A stretch of DNA of 64,000 bases from NCBI GenBank assembly GCA_947478785.1, contig CANJXI010000004.1:1-64000 (forward strand), read 5' to 3'. Origin of the DNA: Caulobacteraceae bacterium (GTDB lineage Bacteria; Pseudomonadota; Alphaproteobacteria; Caulobacterales; Caulobacteraceae). The translations under genes were made by a program, and so were the position numbers. The notes under the pieces are model-generated. The model saw only the letters and a list, made by a program, of their open reading frames with translations. It was not told the DNA's origin and did no database searches. This document shows positions 8,384-17,208 of this stretch, one piece after another. Every line of letters begins with the position of its first letter. Positions within the stretch are counted from its first letter, which is position 1.

Positions 8384-9148
8384 ATGAGCGGCACAGTCCA
8401 CGTCGAACGCGTCGGTCGCCACATCCTGATGGCCGAGCTCGACAATCCGCCGCGCAACACCCTGCAGGCCGGGATGGTGGCGCGACTCAGCGAAGCGGTC
8501 AGCGAGGCGGAGGACGATCCCGATATCCGGGTGCTGGTCATCTCTGGCCGTGGTCCCGCCTTCTGCGCGGGGGCGGATCTTCGCGACAAGCGGGACGCGA
8601 ACGAAGGTCGAGAATCGCCTCAGCCGGACCTCGGCGGCCTATTCCGCAAGCTGGAGAAGACCCCGCTGCCGGTGATCGGCCTGATCAACGGCGCGTGCGC
8701 CGGGGGCGGCCTGGAACTGGCGCTGCAGTTCGATATCCGGCTGGCCTCGGCGGAAGCCAAGTTCATCTGCGCGGGCGTCAACATGGGCCTGGTCGCCTCC
8801 GCCTACCGGTTGCCGCGCCTGATCGGTGTCGCGGCCGCCAAGGCCATGCTGCTGACCGGCAGCCCGTTCGGCGCCGAAGCCGCCCTGCGGTTCAACCTCG
8901 TGACCGAAGTGCATCCGCCTGGCGAGCTGCGGGCCGCGGGCCTCGCCATGGCCGCGCGGATCGCCAGCCGCGCGCCGCTGTCGGTGGAAGCCACCAAGCG
9001 GATCGCCGATCAAGCCTTCGACCTGCCCACCGAGGAGGGCCTGCGCGCCCAGACAGACGAGGCCAGGATTCTGTCCCGCAGCGCCGACCACAAGGCGGCG
9101 GTGGCGGCCTTCCTGAACAAGACCGACCCGGTCTTCACCCGTGGATAG
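8384..9148 (+). CDS. Enoyl-CoA hydratase/isomerase family protein
   Basis: A 254-residue crotonase-fold protein. The two oxyanion-hole segments are visible: SGRGPAFCAGADLRDKRD and INGACAGGGLELALQFDIRLA. The downstream part has RLIGVAAAKAMLLTG, as usual for the family. It would act on an acyl-CoA, by hydration, isomerisation or a related reaction. It begins 15 bases after the CoA-transferase gene, in the same operon. I did not identify a clean pair of hydratase glutamates, so isomerase, hydrolase or other crotonase chemistry remains possible. Confidence 0.88.
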   Translation: MSGTVHVERVGRHILMAELDNPPRNTLQAGMVARLSEAVSEAEDDPDIRVLVISGRGPAFCAGADLRDKRDANEGRESPQPDLGGLFRKLEKTPLPVIGLINGACAGGGLELALQFDIRLASAEAKFICAGVNMGLVASAYRLPRLIGVAAAKAMLLTGSPFGAEAALRFNLVTEVHPPGELRAAGLAMAARIASRAPLSVEATKRIADQAFDLPTEEGLRAQTDEARILSRSADHKAAVAAFLNKTDPVFTRG

Positions 9149-9158
9149 CGAGGCGCCC

Positions 9159-9797
9159 ATGAGCGAGGCCCGCGACCTCTTCGAGATCCTCGCCACGACC
9201 CGCGCCATGCGCCGGCTGAAGCCGGACCCGGTGCCCGACGCCCTGATCCGCCGGATACTCGAGGCCGGGGTCTGCGCCCCAAGCGGGAGCAACAGCCAAC
9301 CCTGGCGGTTCCTTGTGGTGAAGTCGCCACAGATCAAGCAGGCCGTGCAGGTCTACTACAAGCGCGCCTTCGAGGAGCACGTGCGGGCGCACTACCAGAC
9401 CGCGACGCCCCCGCCGGGCGTCACGCCCGAGGCCTACGGGCGCCAGAAGGCCGCCGTCGAATATCTCACCGACCATTTCCACGAGGCGCCGGTGTGGATC
9501 GTCCCGTGTCTGGTCAACCAGCGGCCCGCCCCGTCGCGGGGCGAAGGCGCCTCGATCTATCCGGCCGTGCAGAACATGCTGCTGGCCGCCCGGGCGCTCG
9601 GCCTGGGCGCCACGCTGACCACCCGCCACCTGATGTTCGAGCGGGAGACCGACGAGATCCTGGGCCTGCCCGAGGGCGTCCATTCCTATGCGATCATCCC
9701 GGTCGGCTATCCGCTGGGCAAGTTCGGCCCGGTCAGGCGTGGCCCGATCGCCGACGTCGTCTACCTCGACCGGTGGAACCAGCCGTTCAGCGACTAG
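9159..9797 (+). CDS. Nitroreductase family protein (FMN-dependent)
   Basis: About 212 residues from the ATG at 9159. The stretch TTRAMRRLKPDPVPDALIRRILEAGVCAPSGSNSQPW is the canonical FMN-binding start of the family, with the R-x-x-R/K and S-x-x-N-x-Q-P-W motifs. LGATLTTRHL and VGYPLGKFGPV near the end are also typical. These dimeric flavoproteins reduce nitro compounds, quinones or enones with NAD(P)H. The gene overlaps or abuts the enoyl-CoA hydratase stop and ends four bases over the convergent glycosyltransferase gene. Its operon context suggests a reductive step in the same catabolic route. Confidence 0.9.
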   Translation: MSEARDLFEILATTRAMRRLKPDPVPDALIRRILEAGVCAPSGSNSQPWRFLVVKSPQIKQAVQVYYKRAFEEHVRAHYQTATPPPGVTPEAYGRQKAAVEYLTDHFHEAPVWIVPCLVNQRPAPSRGEGASIYPAVQNMLLAARALGLGATLTTRHLMFERETDEILGLPEGVHSYAIIPVGYPLGKFGPVRRGPIADVVYLDRWNQPFSD

Positions 9798-11626
9798 GCC
9801 CCAAGGGCGGCGAGTTCCGCGGAGGTCCAGGCGTCGCGGCCGTCGGCCTGGATCTGCTCGTGATGGCGCCAGACGGCCCACACCGCGTCGACCACCTCCC
9901 TACGCAGGGGCGCCCCGGCCTGGGCGAAGAGCCGGCCATCGACGTCGGCGGCGATCGCCCGCCCGCCGATCTCGAGGCGGCGCTGGCGGTCGTCGACCAG
10001 CATGGCGGCCGTGGCCACATAGGCGCCGTCCGAGCGGGTGATCAGAACCTCCGGCAGGCCCAGGCGCCGCAGGATCATGGCGTCGGTGCGGCTGTGCGGC
10101 TCCAGCCCCTCCCGCGCGACCACCGGCAGGCCCAGCCTCAGCGCGTCCACGGTGGAATGCAGGCCGCCGAACGGAAATGGGCTGAGCGCCAGGTCGCAGG
10201 CGTTCAGCGCGTCCAGATATTCCGGGCCCGGCAGCTGCGGATGGACGATCGCCCCGCCCATCACCCGGCCGGCGGCGGCGCGCAGGGCGGCGGCTTCCAC
10301 CGGCCCACAGTTGGGGAAGATATGGAACTCCACCGGCGTGCGGGCCTCACGGCGGACCCGGCCGAGCGTCTCCATGAAGACCGGGTTCAGCTTGAGCGCA
10401 TTGGCCGGGACGGCGATGCGCACGACCGCGGGCTCGGGGTCGCGGACACGCGGTTCCGGCGCGCGACGGCCCGGCGGCGGCTCGAAGACCAGGCTCTCGT
10501 CGGGCAACAGGAGGAGCGTCTCGGAGAACAGCGCCGGGTCGCCCACGTAGCCCGCCTCGGTCAGGTAGTAGTCCACCGCCGGTATGAAGGTGGAAGCCGA
10601 GTGGCCGAGCGCGGTGAACTGGATCGGCGCCAGCCGCAGGTTGGCCAGCAGCGGCCCCCAGCGGGACATGCCGACGCTCGGCCAGAACAGCATGTCCGGG
10701 GCGGTCTTGGCGATGAAGCCCACCACGTCGTGCAGGAAGCTGGGGCTTGCGCCGTCGAAGGCGAAGACCTGGTCGAACAGCGCCGGCACGGCGGGCGACA
10801 CCTGCCTCCGGGGGGCCACCAGGATCAGCTCGAAACGGGTGCGCAGCTGGCGGAGGTACTGGCCGAAATAGCGGAACTGCACGTGGTTCTGCTGGATGAA
10901 TTCGGCGGCGACCACCATCGTGGGCCGGGTCTTCATCGGCCGGGGAACCGGCGTCGGCGGCGCGGCCAGGCCCAGGCGCCGCAGCAGGTCGTCGAGCAAG
11001 CCATTCAGCACCGGCTTCAGCGCGTGCCGGCCGGGCTGGGCGGCGTAGCTGCAGTTCATCCAGGCATGCGCGAGCAGTGTCAGGGCCCCCAGCGTCGCCG
11101 GCAATTCCAGGCCCTGCAGGCGCGCGGCCTTGGCCAGCACCGCCTCGCGGCGGGCGGCGCCCGTCGGGGTCAGCACGGGCCGGCCCGCGGCGTGGCTGAG
11201 CGCCATCAGCAGAGCCTGGGGCGGCGGCAGGGCGAGGAGCTGGTCGATGTCGACCTCGACCGGCGCGTCCTGGCCGAGCAGCGGCAGGAACCGGTCGAGG
11301 AGGTCCGGGTCGGCCGGCAGCCCGCGGAAGGGGTAGACCGCCGCCAGGGCCGCGCCGGCGTTACCGAAGCCGCTGGCCGCGAACAGGTTGGCGATGATGG
11401 TGTTGTAGAGCAGCAGCTTGCCGCGCTCTTCCGGCGAGATCGCCGCCTGGCGGTCGGCGAGGATGGCGGCGAGCGCGCTGGCCAGCCGGTTGTAGCCCAG
11501 GGCCGGCGTCGCGGCGTCGGCGAAGCCTTCGCCCCGCTCCAGCGCTTCCAGCGCGGCGATGACCGCGCCAATGCGCCCGGGCGCGCGTTCGGCCTGCGCC
11601 CGCTCGATGGGCTCCAGCGCGATCAC
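9794..11626 (-). CDS. HMW1C/GT41-like glycosyltransferase
   Basis: About 610 residues if it starts at the GTG at 11626. An ATG at 11776 would add 50 low-quality residues, so the start is uncertain. The C-terminal half has hallmarks I recall from HMW1C-type N-glycosyltransferases of the GT41 family: FWPSVGMSRWGPLLANLRLAPIQ, TALGHSASTF followed by VDYYLTEAGYVGD, and later FPFGGLHSTVDALRLGLPVV with HSRTDAMILRRLGLPE. HMW1C enzymes add hexoses to Asn or to prior sugars on adhesins in the cytoplasm. The N-terminal 250 residues are all helical, as in the HMW1C AAD domain. The gene is divergent from an MFS transporter and convergent with the nitroreductase. The acceptor could be a surface or secreted protein, which is inference. 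Confidence 0.75.
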   Translation of the reverse strand: MIALEPIERAQAERAPGRIGAVIAALEALERGEGFADAATPALGYNRLASALAAILADRQAAISPEERGKLLLYNTIIANLFAASGFGNAGAALAAVYPFRGLPADPDLLDRFLPLLGQDAPVEVDIDQLLALPPPQALLMALSHAAGRPVLTPTGAARREAVLAKAARLQGLELPATLGALTLLAHAWMNCSYAAQPGRHALKPVLNGLLDDLLRRLGLAAPPTPVPRPMKTRPTMVVAAEFIQQNHVQFRYFGQYLRQLRTRFELILVAPRRQVSPAVPALFDQVFAFDGASPSFLHDVVGFIAKTAPDMLFWPSVGMSRWGPLLANLRLAPIQFTALGHSASTFIPAVDYYLTEAGYVGDPALFSETLLLLPDESLVFEPPPGRRAPEPRVRDPEPAVVRIAVPANALKLNPVFMETLGRVRREARTPVEFHIFPNCGPVEAAALRAAAGRVMGGAIVHPQLPGPEYLDALNACDLALSPFPFGGLHSTVDALRLGLPVVAREGLEPHSRTDAMILRRLGLPEVLITRSDGAYVATAAMLVDDRQRRLEIGGRAIAADVDGRLFAQAGAPLRREVVDAVWAVWRHHEQIQADGRDAWTSAELAALGA

Positions 11627-11790
11627 GCGGCCGGACGACGGGGCATGGCGGGAGACCCTCGCTCTTGGGCCGCGCAAATGGCGCGGCCTGCACGGCTGAC
11701 GGCATAGCCGGAGTCGGGCGCACAGCGCTATTTGACCGGACGGATGCGCGAGCCTCGCGCTGGGGCCGCCCGCCATGCGAACATGGCCGC

Positions 11791-12978
11791 ATGCGGCCTT
11801 CAGCCACTCTCATCGCCGCCCGCGCGGTCCGCGCCTTCGGCGACGGCTTCACCGCCCTGCTGCTGCCGGTCTACCTGTCGGGCCTGGGCTTCAGCGCGTT
11901 TCGGGTGGGGGTGCTGACCACGGCGACGCTGCTGGGCTCGGCCGGGCTGACGCTGGCGGTGGGCCTGGCCGGTCATCGCTATCCGGCCAAGCGTCTCCTG
12001 TTCGCCACCTGCGCGCTGATGGCCGGCACGGGCCTGGCGTTCTCGCAGGCGCAGGCCTTCTGGCCGCTGATGCTGATCGGCTTCCTGGGCACGCTCAACC
12101 CGTCGGGCGGCGACGTCAGCCCCTTTCTGCCGCTGGAACAGTCGCTGCTGGCCCACGCGGGAGCGCCTGAGCAGCGCACGATGCTCTTCACACGCTACAG
12201 CGTGGCCGGCACCGTGACGATGGCCCTGGGGGCGCTTGCCGTCGGCGTGCTCGCGCCTCTGAAGGGCGCGACAGGTCTGCCGCAGCAGGTCCTGATCCAG
12301 GGCGCTTTCGCGCTCTACGGCCTCCTGGGCGTGGTGAGCTACCTGCTCTATCGGCGCCTGCCCGACGAACGGGTGGAGACCGAGACGCCGCGCACGCCGC
12401 TGGGTCCGTCGCGCAACAAAGTGCTGGGCCTGGCGGCGCTGTTCAGCCTGGATTCGTTCGGCAGCGGTTTCACCGTCCAGTCGCTGCTGGCGCTCTGGTT
12501 GTTTCAGCGCTTCAGCCTCTCGCTGCCGGTGGTCGGCGCCTTCTTTTTCTGGAGCGGCCTGTTTTCCGCCGTGTCGCAGTTCCTGGCTCCGGTGCTGGCG
12601 CGGCGCATCGGCCTGATCCGGACCATGGCCTACACCCACATCCCGGCCAACCTGTGCCTGATCGCCGCGGCCTTCGCCCCCAACGCCGCCGCCGTGCTGA
12701 CGCTGTTCATGGTGCGCGCGATGCTCTCGCAGATGGATGTGCCGGCCAGGACCTCCTACGTCATGGCCATCGTAACCCCGGCCGAGCGGGCGGCGGCGGC
12801 GGGCGTCACCAATGTGCCCCGCAGCCTCGCGTCGGTCGTCAGTCCGACACTCGCGGGCCTGCTGTTCAGCGTCAGCGCCTTCGCCTGGCCGCTGGTGATC
12901 GGCGGAGGGCTCAAGATCGTCTACGACCTGCTGCTGCTGCGGCTCTTCCAGAAAGTCCGGCCGCCGGAGGAAAACTAG
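11791..12978 (+). CDS. Major facilitator superfamily (MFS) transporter
   Basis: About 395 residues from the ATG at 11791, with roughly twelve hydrophobic segments expected and an inner loop around the middle (DERVETETPRTPLGPSRNK). The N-terminus carries ARAVRAFGDGFTALLLPVYLSGLGF, common among putative drug or metabolite efflux MFS proteins. The cytoplasmic loop between helices 2 and 3, GHRYPAKRLL, replaces the more common GxxxDRxGRR motif. It is an inner-membrane secondary transporter of unknown substrate. Its last four bases overlap the convergent glycosyltransferase gene at 12975. It may be unrelated to the glycan genes around it. Confidence 0.85.
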   Translation: MRPSATLIAARAVRAFGDGFTALLLPVYLSGLGFSAFRVGVLTTATLLGSAGLTLAVGLAGHRYPAKRLLFATCALMAGTGLAFSQAQAFWPLMLIGFLGTLNPSGGDVSPFLPLEQSLLAHAGAPEQRTMLFTRYSVAGTVTMALGALAVGVLAPLKGATGLPQQVLIQGAFALYGLLGVVSYLLYRRLPDERVETETPRTPLGPSRNKVLGLAALFSLDSFGSGFTVQSLLALWLFQRFSLSLPVVGAFFFWSGLFSAVSQFLAPVLARRIGLIRTMAYTHIPANLCLIAAAFAPNAAAVLTLFMVRAMLSQMDVPARTSYVMAIVTPAERAAAAGVTNVPRSLASVVSPTLAGLLFSVSAFAWPLVIGGGLKIVYDLLLLRLFQKVRPPEEN

Positions 12979-14189
12979 CTGGCGCGGGCCTTCAGCGCCG
13001 CCTGCTTCACGGCGTCGGGCAGGGTGCGGAACCAGGCCTCGGGCGAAAGCTGCTGGGCCACGCGGGCCTTGCCGGCCTCGCCCAGGCGCGCCCGCAGGTC
13101 GGGGTCCTCCCGCAGCCGCACCAAGGCGGCCGCGGCGGTGTCGATGTCGGGTTCGGCCCAGGTCTGGCCGCGGTAGATCCCTTGCGGGTCTTCCACCGGA
13201 ACGAGCCTGAAGGGGGCCATCAGGGCGCAGGTCTCGTCCATGAAGTCGGTGTTGCCGGAAAAGGCGGTTGCCAGCACCGGCACGCCCAGCGCCATGGCCT
13301 CGGCCGGCGTCAGGCCGAAGCCCTCGGCCCTGTGCAGCGAGACCAGCACGTCGGCCCCGGCGATCAGCGCCTTGACGTCGGCGTAGGGCCAGACCTCGTC
13401 GATGATCCGCACATTGGCCGGCGCCTGGGCGCGCAGGGACGCGAGCACGCCCGGGAAGTGAGCGCCGTTCTGGGTCTTGATGGTGAAGGCGCAGTCGGGG
13501 TCGTCGCCAAAGGCGCGGGCGAACGCGGCGATCGCGCCTTGCGGGTTCTTGCGCGCCGACGACGAGTTGAAGTCGAAGAGGCTGACCGCCTGGAAGGCCG
13601 CCCGGCGCGGGGCGGGGATGGTCCCGGCGTAGTCTTCCGCGAAGAACGGGTGGGGGACGACGCGCACGGGGGCGGCCGCGCCGTGCAGTGCGTGGGCCGT
13701 GTAGCGGCTGGGCGCCCAGATCTCGTCGACCAGCGATCCGTCCTTGAGCCAGCGGCCCGGCGCGCGAGGAAGCTCCCAGGCCCAGTAGCCATAGCGCGGT
13801 CCGACCAGCTGGCGAGGGCCCAGGCAGGCCAGCGTCGCCAGCAGCTCCGGCGGATTGAGGTGGAAGATCCAGGCGCTGGCGGAGACCGGCGTCTGGAGGC
13901 GTCCGCTCCAGTCCAGCCGGGCGTCGGCGGCGTCGATGCGCTCCACCGGCGTTCCCAGCGCCTCGAAGGCCCGGGCCGCCAGGCGCGCCGATGCGGCGAT
14001 GCCATGGGCGCCCGAGAAGTAGCCGACGATCTTGATCGGGCCCTCCGCGCGGTCGGCGCCATGCGGCGCGCGCGCGCCGGCGCGGACATAGGTCTGGAGG
14101 GCGTGGTTCAGCACCGGCGCGGCCAGCCTGCGGATCGGCGCGGGCAGCGCCGCGCGCCAGAGGCTCCGGGCGGCCCGGACCGGGTTCAT
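12975..14189 (-). CDS. Glycosyltransferase, GT-B fold (GT4-like)
   Basis: About 404 residues from the ATG at 14189, which overlaps the upstream stop as ATGA. The sequence has the GT4 layout. An N-terminal GYFSGAHGIAASARLAARAFEALG segment contains the loop for the acceptor and phosphates, DEIWAPSRYTAHAL follows, and the C-terminal donor-binding portion is VLVSLHRAEGFGLTPAEAMALGVPVLATAFSGNTDFM with the E-x7-E pattern. It would transfer a sugar from an NDP donor to a growing glycan at the cytoplasmic face. It is the last gene of a four-gene minus-strand operon with the ABC exporter and the 741-residue glycosyltransferase. A closely related architecture is found at 27923-29035. Confidence 0.88.
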   Translation of the reverse strand: MNPVRAARSLWRAALPAPIRRLAAPVLNHALQTYVRAGARAPHGADRAEGPIKIVGYFSGAHGIAASARLAARAFEALGTPVERIDAADARLDWSGRLQTPVSASAWIFHLNPPELLATLACLGPRQLVGPRYGYWAWELPRAPGRWLKDGSLVDEIWAPSRYTAHALHGAAAPVRVVPHPFFAEDYAGTIPAPRRAAFQAVSLFDFNSSSARKNPQGAIAAFARAFGDDPDCAFTIKTQNGAHFPGVLASLRAQAPANVRIIDEVWPYADVKALIAGADVLVSLHRAEGFGLTPAEAMALGVPVLATAFSGNTDFMDETCALMAPFRLVPVEDPQGIYRGQTWAEPDIDTAAAALVRLREDPDLRARLGEAGKARVAQQLSPEAWFRTLPDAVKQAALKARAS

Positions 14190-16411
14190 GCGGCGACGGC
14201 TGTGGCGGCCGCGCGCACCGGCCGGAAGAGGTCGGCCGAAGCCGGTCCCGAACTCCATATCTCGTCGACGAAGCTCAAGCCGACGCTGGCCGGGTTGACC
14301 GCGCCTGCGTCCCAGACACCCACCGCCCGGCTCCAGCGGACCCCACGGGCATGGAGCGCGACCGCGTCGGCCGGAACCAGGTCCGGGTGGCTAAGGAAGC
14401 GGACCAGTTCCACCTGGGCCGGTGCGTTGACCGGTCCGGCCGGGCCCAGGAAATGTCCGGCGCGGGCGTCGTAGACCAGACGGTCGGAGGCGGCCTCCCG
14501 GGCCATCTCACCGCCTTCCACCACCCAGAGTTCGGCGACACGGCGCTCGGCCTGCGCCCGGGCGGTGGTCTGCCGGCGCCGGACGGTCAGGCGGGCCAGC
14601 CGCAGTTGCGGATGGTTGCGCACGCGGGCCGGCAAGGCGTCGAACTCCACGCCGTATTCGGCCAGGCCCCCGCCCACCAGCCAGCGCAGGAAACGGAACC
14701 GCTCCAGCGTGGCGCGCAACGGGAAGGCGCGCTGCAGGTCGACGCGGGCTTCCCAGATTTCCAGGAAGAGGCGGATGAAGGGCGCGGGCTGGGCCGGCGC
14801 GGGCTCCAGGAAGGGCGCGCGCAGGGCCTCCGTCAGCTCGGCCGGCCAGCCGGCCCGGGCCGCGACGCCGAAACCCGCCGAAAGCCTGCGCCTGAGCGCG
14901 CCCGCGCCGGGCTCGGCCAGCCGGGCGGCGCTGAGCAGCGGCGTCGGGTCGCGGGCGAGGTCGGCGATCAGCGCGGCCGGCAGCAGGTCCGGCGCGAATC
15001 GCCCCGCGGCCGCCTCGGCGCCCAGGCACCAGGCGATCAGGCCGGCCTCGTCGCCCCGGAACTTGGCGCGAAGGTCGCCGCGCGCGGCGAGCAGGGCCTT
15101 GGCCGCGCGCGGCGGCCCACCTGCGGCGGGCTCGCGCAGCCAGGCCAGGGCCTCCGAGGCGGGGCCGCGCCACGCCGCCTCGCCCCAGACCGAAGGGTCA
15201 GGCTCGCGCTCGCCGCTCCGCCAGGCGTCCAGCAGGGCCTGGGCGGCGGTGGCGGCGATGGCGTCGGCGCCCAGGGCATGGGCGTGCTCGGCGAAGAACT
15301 GGTGGTACCCCAGTCGTCCGGCCTCGGTCAGCAGGTCGAACCCGCCCGGCGTGTCGCGCCAGACCTGGTCCATCAGGCGGGTGACGTCGGGCAGGCCGGG
15401 CGCCGCGCCTTGCGGGTCCGGGGCGTCCAGCCAGGCTTCCAGGGCCGGCGTCACGCCCGCGCTGAAGTCCTCGCCGTCGCGGGCCGCGCGCAGCGCGCGG
15501 CGGCGCATGGCTCCGGTGATCGTGCGGCCCGAAGGCAGGTCGGCGTGCGCGTAGGGGACGGCGCGGCTCACCGCATGGCCGTTGCGCAGCATCGCCTGGG
15601 CGTAGTCGGCCAGCAGCGCCGCCAGCGGCGAGCCCGGCGTCACGCGGACCCGGTCCTGGTGCTTGGAGAGCACCTCGGGCCGCGACGGGTCGAAGCCCGA
15701 GAAGTGGAAGAAGCCCAGCGGCTCGCCGTCAATCCGCCAGCCGTCGGCGGCCTTCTCCAGGGTGCGTCCCTCGAGGTTCCAGTAGGCGAGGTTGAGGGTG
15801 GGGGTGCGCAGGATCGCCGCGGAATCGACGAAGCCGGGCGCTAGGTCCATCCACTTCTGGTCGGTGAACAGGCCGTTGGCGAGGTCCACCCGGCAGTCGT
15901 AGCGGCAGCGGTCAGCCCACCAGGCCATCAGTTCGCGGGTCCTGGGCTCGGCGCGGGCGGCGACGAAACCCAGGTTGTAGGACCCGGCGCGCAGCAGGGC
16001 CTGGTCGTTGGGCATGGCCTCGCCCAGCAGCGGGCGGGTAGTATGCGGCGTGAGCGCGATCTGCGCCTCGGCCAGTCCTTGGCGCACGGCGTCCAGTGGC
16101 CGGAAGACGTAGATGTCCGGGTCCAGGTAGGCCACGGAACCCACGCCCGGCTCGGCCAGGAATTTGCCGAAGGCGTAGGGCTTGACCGCGGTGTTGAGCT
16201 CCAGCGCGTCGTAATAGACGCTCATCGCCGCATAGGGGACATCGAGAGTCGCGGCGTCGATCACCTCGGCCCTCGCGGCCAGCGCCGGGATCGGACCGTC
16301 GGTGGCGATCACCACGCGCCGCGCGCCGGGCTCGGCGACGGCCAGGCTCTCCATCAGCGTCGCGGCCTGGGCCGCGTAGTTGCGGGAGACGATGGTGAAG
16401 ATGACGTCCAA
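14186..16411 (-). CDS. Large glycosyltransferase with a GT-A N-terminal domain and a partial GT-B-like tail
   Basis: The protein has 741 residues. The first 270 form a nucleotide-sugar transferase domain: DVIFTIVSRNYAAQAATLMESL, SVAYLDPDIYVFRPLD with the D-x-D metal motif, and NLGFVAARAEPRTRELMAWW. A long alpha-helical, alanine-rich middle follows. The last 100 residues (VGVWDAGAVNPASVGLSFVDEIWSSGPASADLFRPV) resemble the N-terminal half of a GT4 enzyme up to the DE-I-W-x-x-S motif and then stop, so the GT-B part looks incomplete. It lies 47 bases after the exporter ATPase in the same operon. It probably adds a sugar to the exported polysaccharide. The role of the tail is unclear. Confidence 0.8.
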   Translation of the reverse strand: MDVIFTIVSRNYAAQAATLMESLAVAEPGARRVVIATDGPIPALAARAEVIDAATLDVPYAAMSVYYDALELNTAVKPYAFGKFLAEPGVGSVAYLDPDIYVFRPLDAVRQGLAEAQIALTPHTTRPLLGEAMPNDQALLRAGSYNLGFVAARAEPRTRELMAWWADRCRYDCRVDLANGLFTDQKWMDLAPGFVDSAAILRTPTLNLAYWNLEGRTLEKAADGWRIDGEPLGFFHFSGFDPSRPEVLSKHQDRVRVTPGSPLAALLADYAQAMLRNGHAVSRAVPYAHADLPSGRTITGAMRRRALRAARDGEDFSAGVTPALEAWLDAPDPQGAAPGLPDVTRLMDQVWRDTPGGFDLLTEAGRLGYHQFFAEHAHALGADAIAATAAQALLDAWRSGEREPDPSVWGEAAWRGPASEALAWLREPAAGGPPRAAKALLAARGDLRAKFRGDEAGLIAWCLGAEAAAGRFAPDLLPAALIADLARDPTPLLSAARLAEPGAGALRRRLSAGFGVAARAGWPAELTEALRAPFLEPAPAQPAPFIRLFLEIWEARVDLQRAFPLRATLERFRFLRWLVGGGLAEYGVEFDALPARVRNHPQLRLARLTVRRRQTTARAQAERRVAELWVVEGGEMAREAASDRLVYDARAGHFLGPAGPVNAPAQVELVRFLSHPDLVPADAVALHARGVRWSRAVGVWDAGAVNPASVGLSFVDEIWSSGPASADLFRPVRAAATAVAA

Positions 16412-16458
16412 GCGAGCGGTCTATCAGGGGTTGGCTTTGGGGAGCAACGCGAGGGCCG

Positions 16459-17208
16459 TCAGGCGGCCATCAGCTCGTCGAGCTTGCGGATGTCGGTGAC
16501 CGGAGAGGCGACGCCGCCTTCCATGCGCATGACCTTGTTGCAGTAGAGGCGCAGGAGGTCGAGGTCGTGGCTGGCCAGCACCAGGATGCCGGCCCGCTCC
16601 ACCAGCTTGAGCAGGCGCTTGTGGGCCAACTGCTGGAACTCCGCGTCGCCGACCGCGATCCACTCGTCCATCAAGAGCACGTCAGCCTCGACGCTGGTGG
16701 CCGCGGCGAAGGCCAGCCTGGCCTGCATGCCGGCCGAATAGGTCTTCACCGGCATGGCCAGGAAGGGCCCGAGCCCCGTGAAGGCGGCGATCTCGTCCAT
16801 CCGCGCGTCGACTTCCTTGGCGCTGAGCCCGGCGATCCGGCCGCGCAGGCGAATGTTCTCGTAGCCGGTTGCCGAGGGGTCGATGCCGAGGTTGAGGTCC
16901 AGCAGGGGCGCGATCCGGCCCTTGACCTCGATGGCGCCCTCGTCGGGCTCGTAGGCGCCGGACAGCGCGCGCAGGAGGGTGGTCTTGCCGGATCCGTTGT
17001 GGCCCACCAGGCCCAGCCGGTCGCCGGCCTTCAGCTCCATGTTGAGGTTGGAGAGCGCCGTGACTTCCGTGGAGCCGTGGCTGCGGCCGAGCTTGCCGCC
17101 GACGGTGATCTTCGCCAGGTGCTTCTTCAGCGACTTGGCGTCCACCCCGTAGACCGGGAAGCGCAGGGTCAGCCCCTGGCAGGAGATCGAGACCGGGGGC
17201 GCCTTCAT
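16459..17208 (-). CDS. wzt: ABC transporter ATP-binding protein, polysaccharide export (Wzt/KpsT-type)
   Basis: About 249 residues. Walker A is GHNGSGKTTLLRAL, the signature region is KTYSAGMQARLAFAAA, and Walker B is DVLLMDEWIAVGD, the DEW(I/L)-x-x-GD form typical of Wzt and KpsT exporters. The N-terminal lead-in LTLRFPVYGVDAKSLKKHL is also characteristic. It powers export of an O-antigen or capsule-like polysaccharide across the inner membrane together with the permease. At this length it lacks the C-terminal carbohydrate-binding domain of extended Wzt proteins. Its start overlaps the permease stop as ATGA, so the pair is translationally coupled. Confidence 0.92.
   Translation of the reverse strand: MKAPPVSISCQGLTLRFPVYGVDAKSLKKHLAKITVGGKLGRSHGSTEVTALSNLNMELKAGDRLGLVGHNGSGKTTLLRALSGAYEPDEGAIEVKGRIAPLLDLNLGIDPSATGYENIRLRGRIAGLSAKEVDARMDEIAAFTGLGPFLAMPVKTYSAGMQARLAFAAATSVEADVLLMDEWIAVGDAEFQQLAHKRLLKLVERAGILVLASHDLDLLRLYCNKVMRMEGGVASPVTDIRKLDELMAA

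Noticed and set aside
9494..11707. Very long plus-strand open frame over the nitroreductase and HMW1C-like genes
   Set aside because: It crosses two real genes and is antisense to one of them. Its composition is that of a shadow frame.
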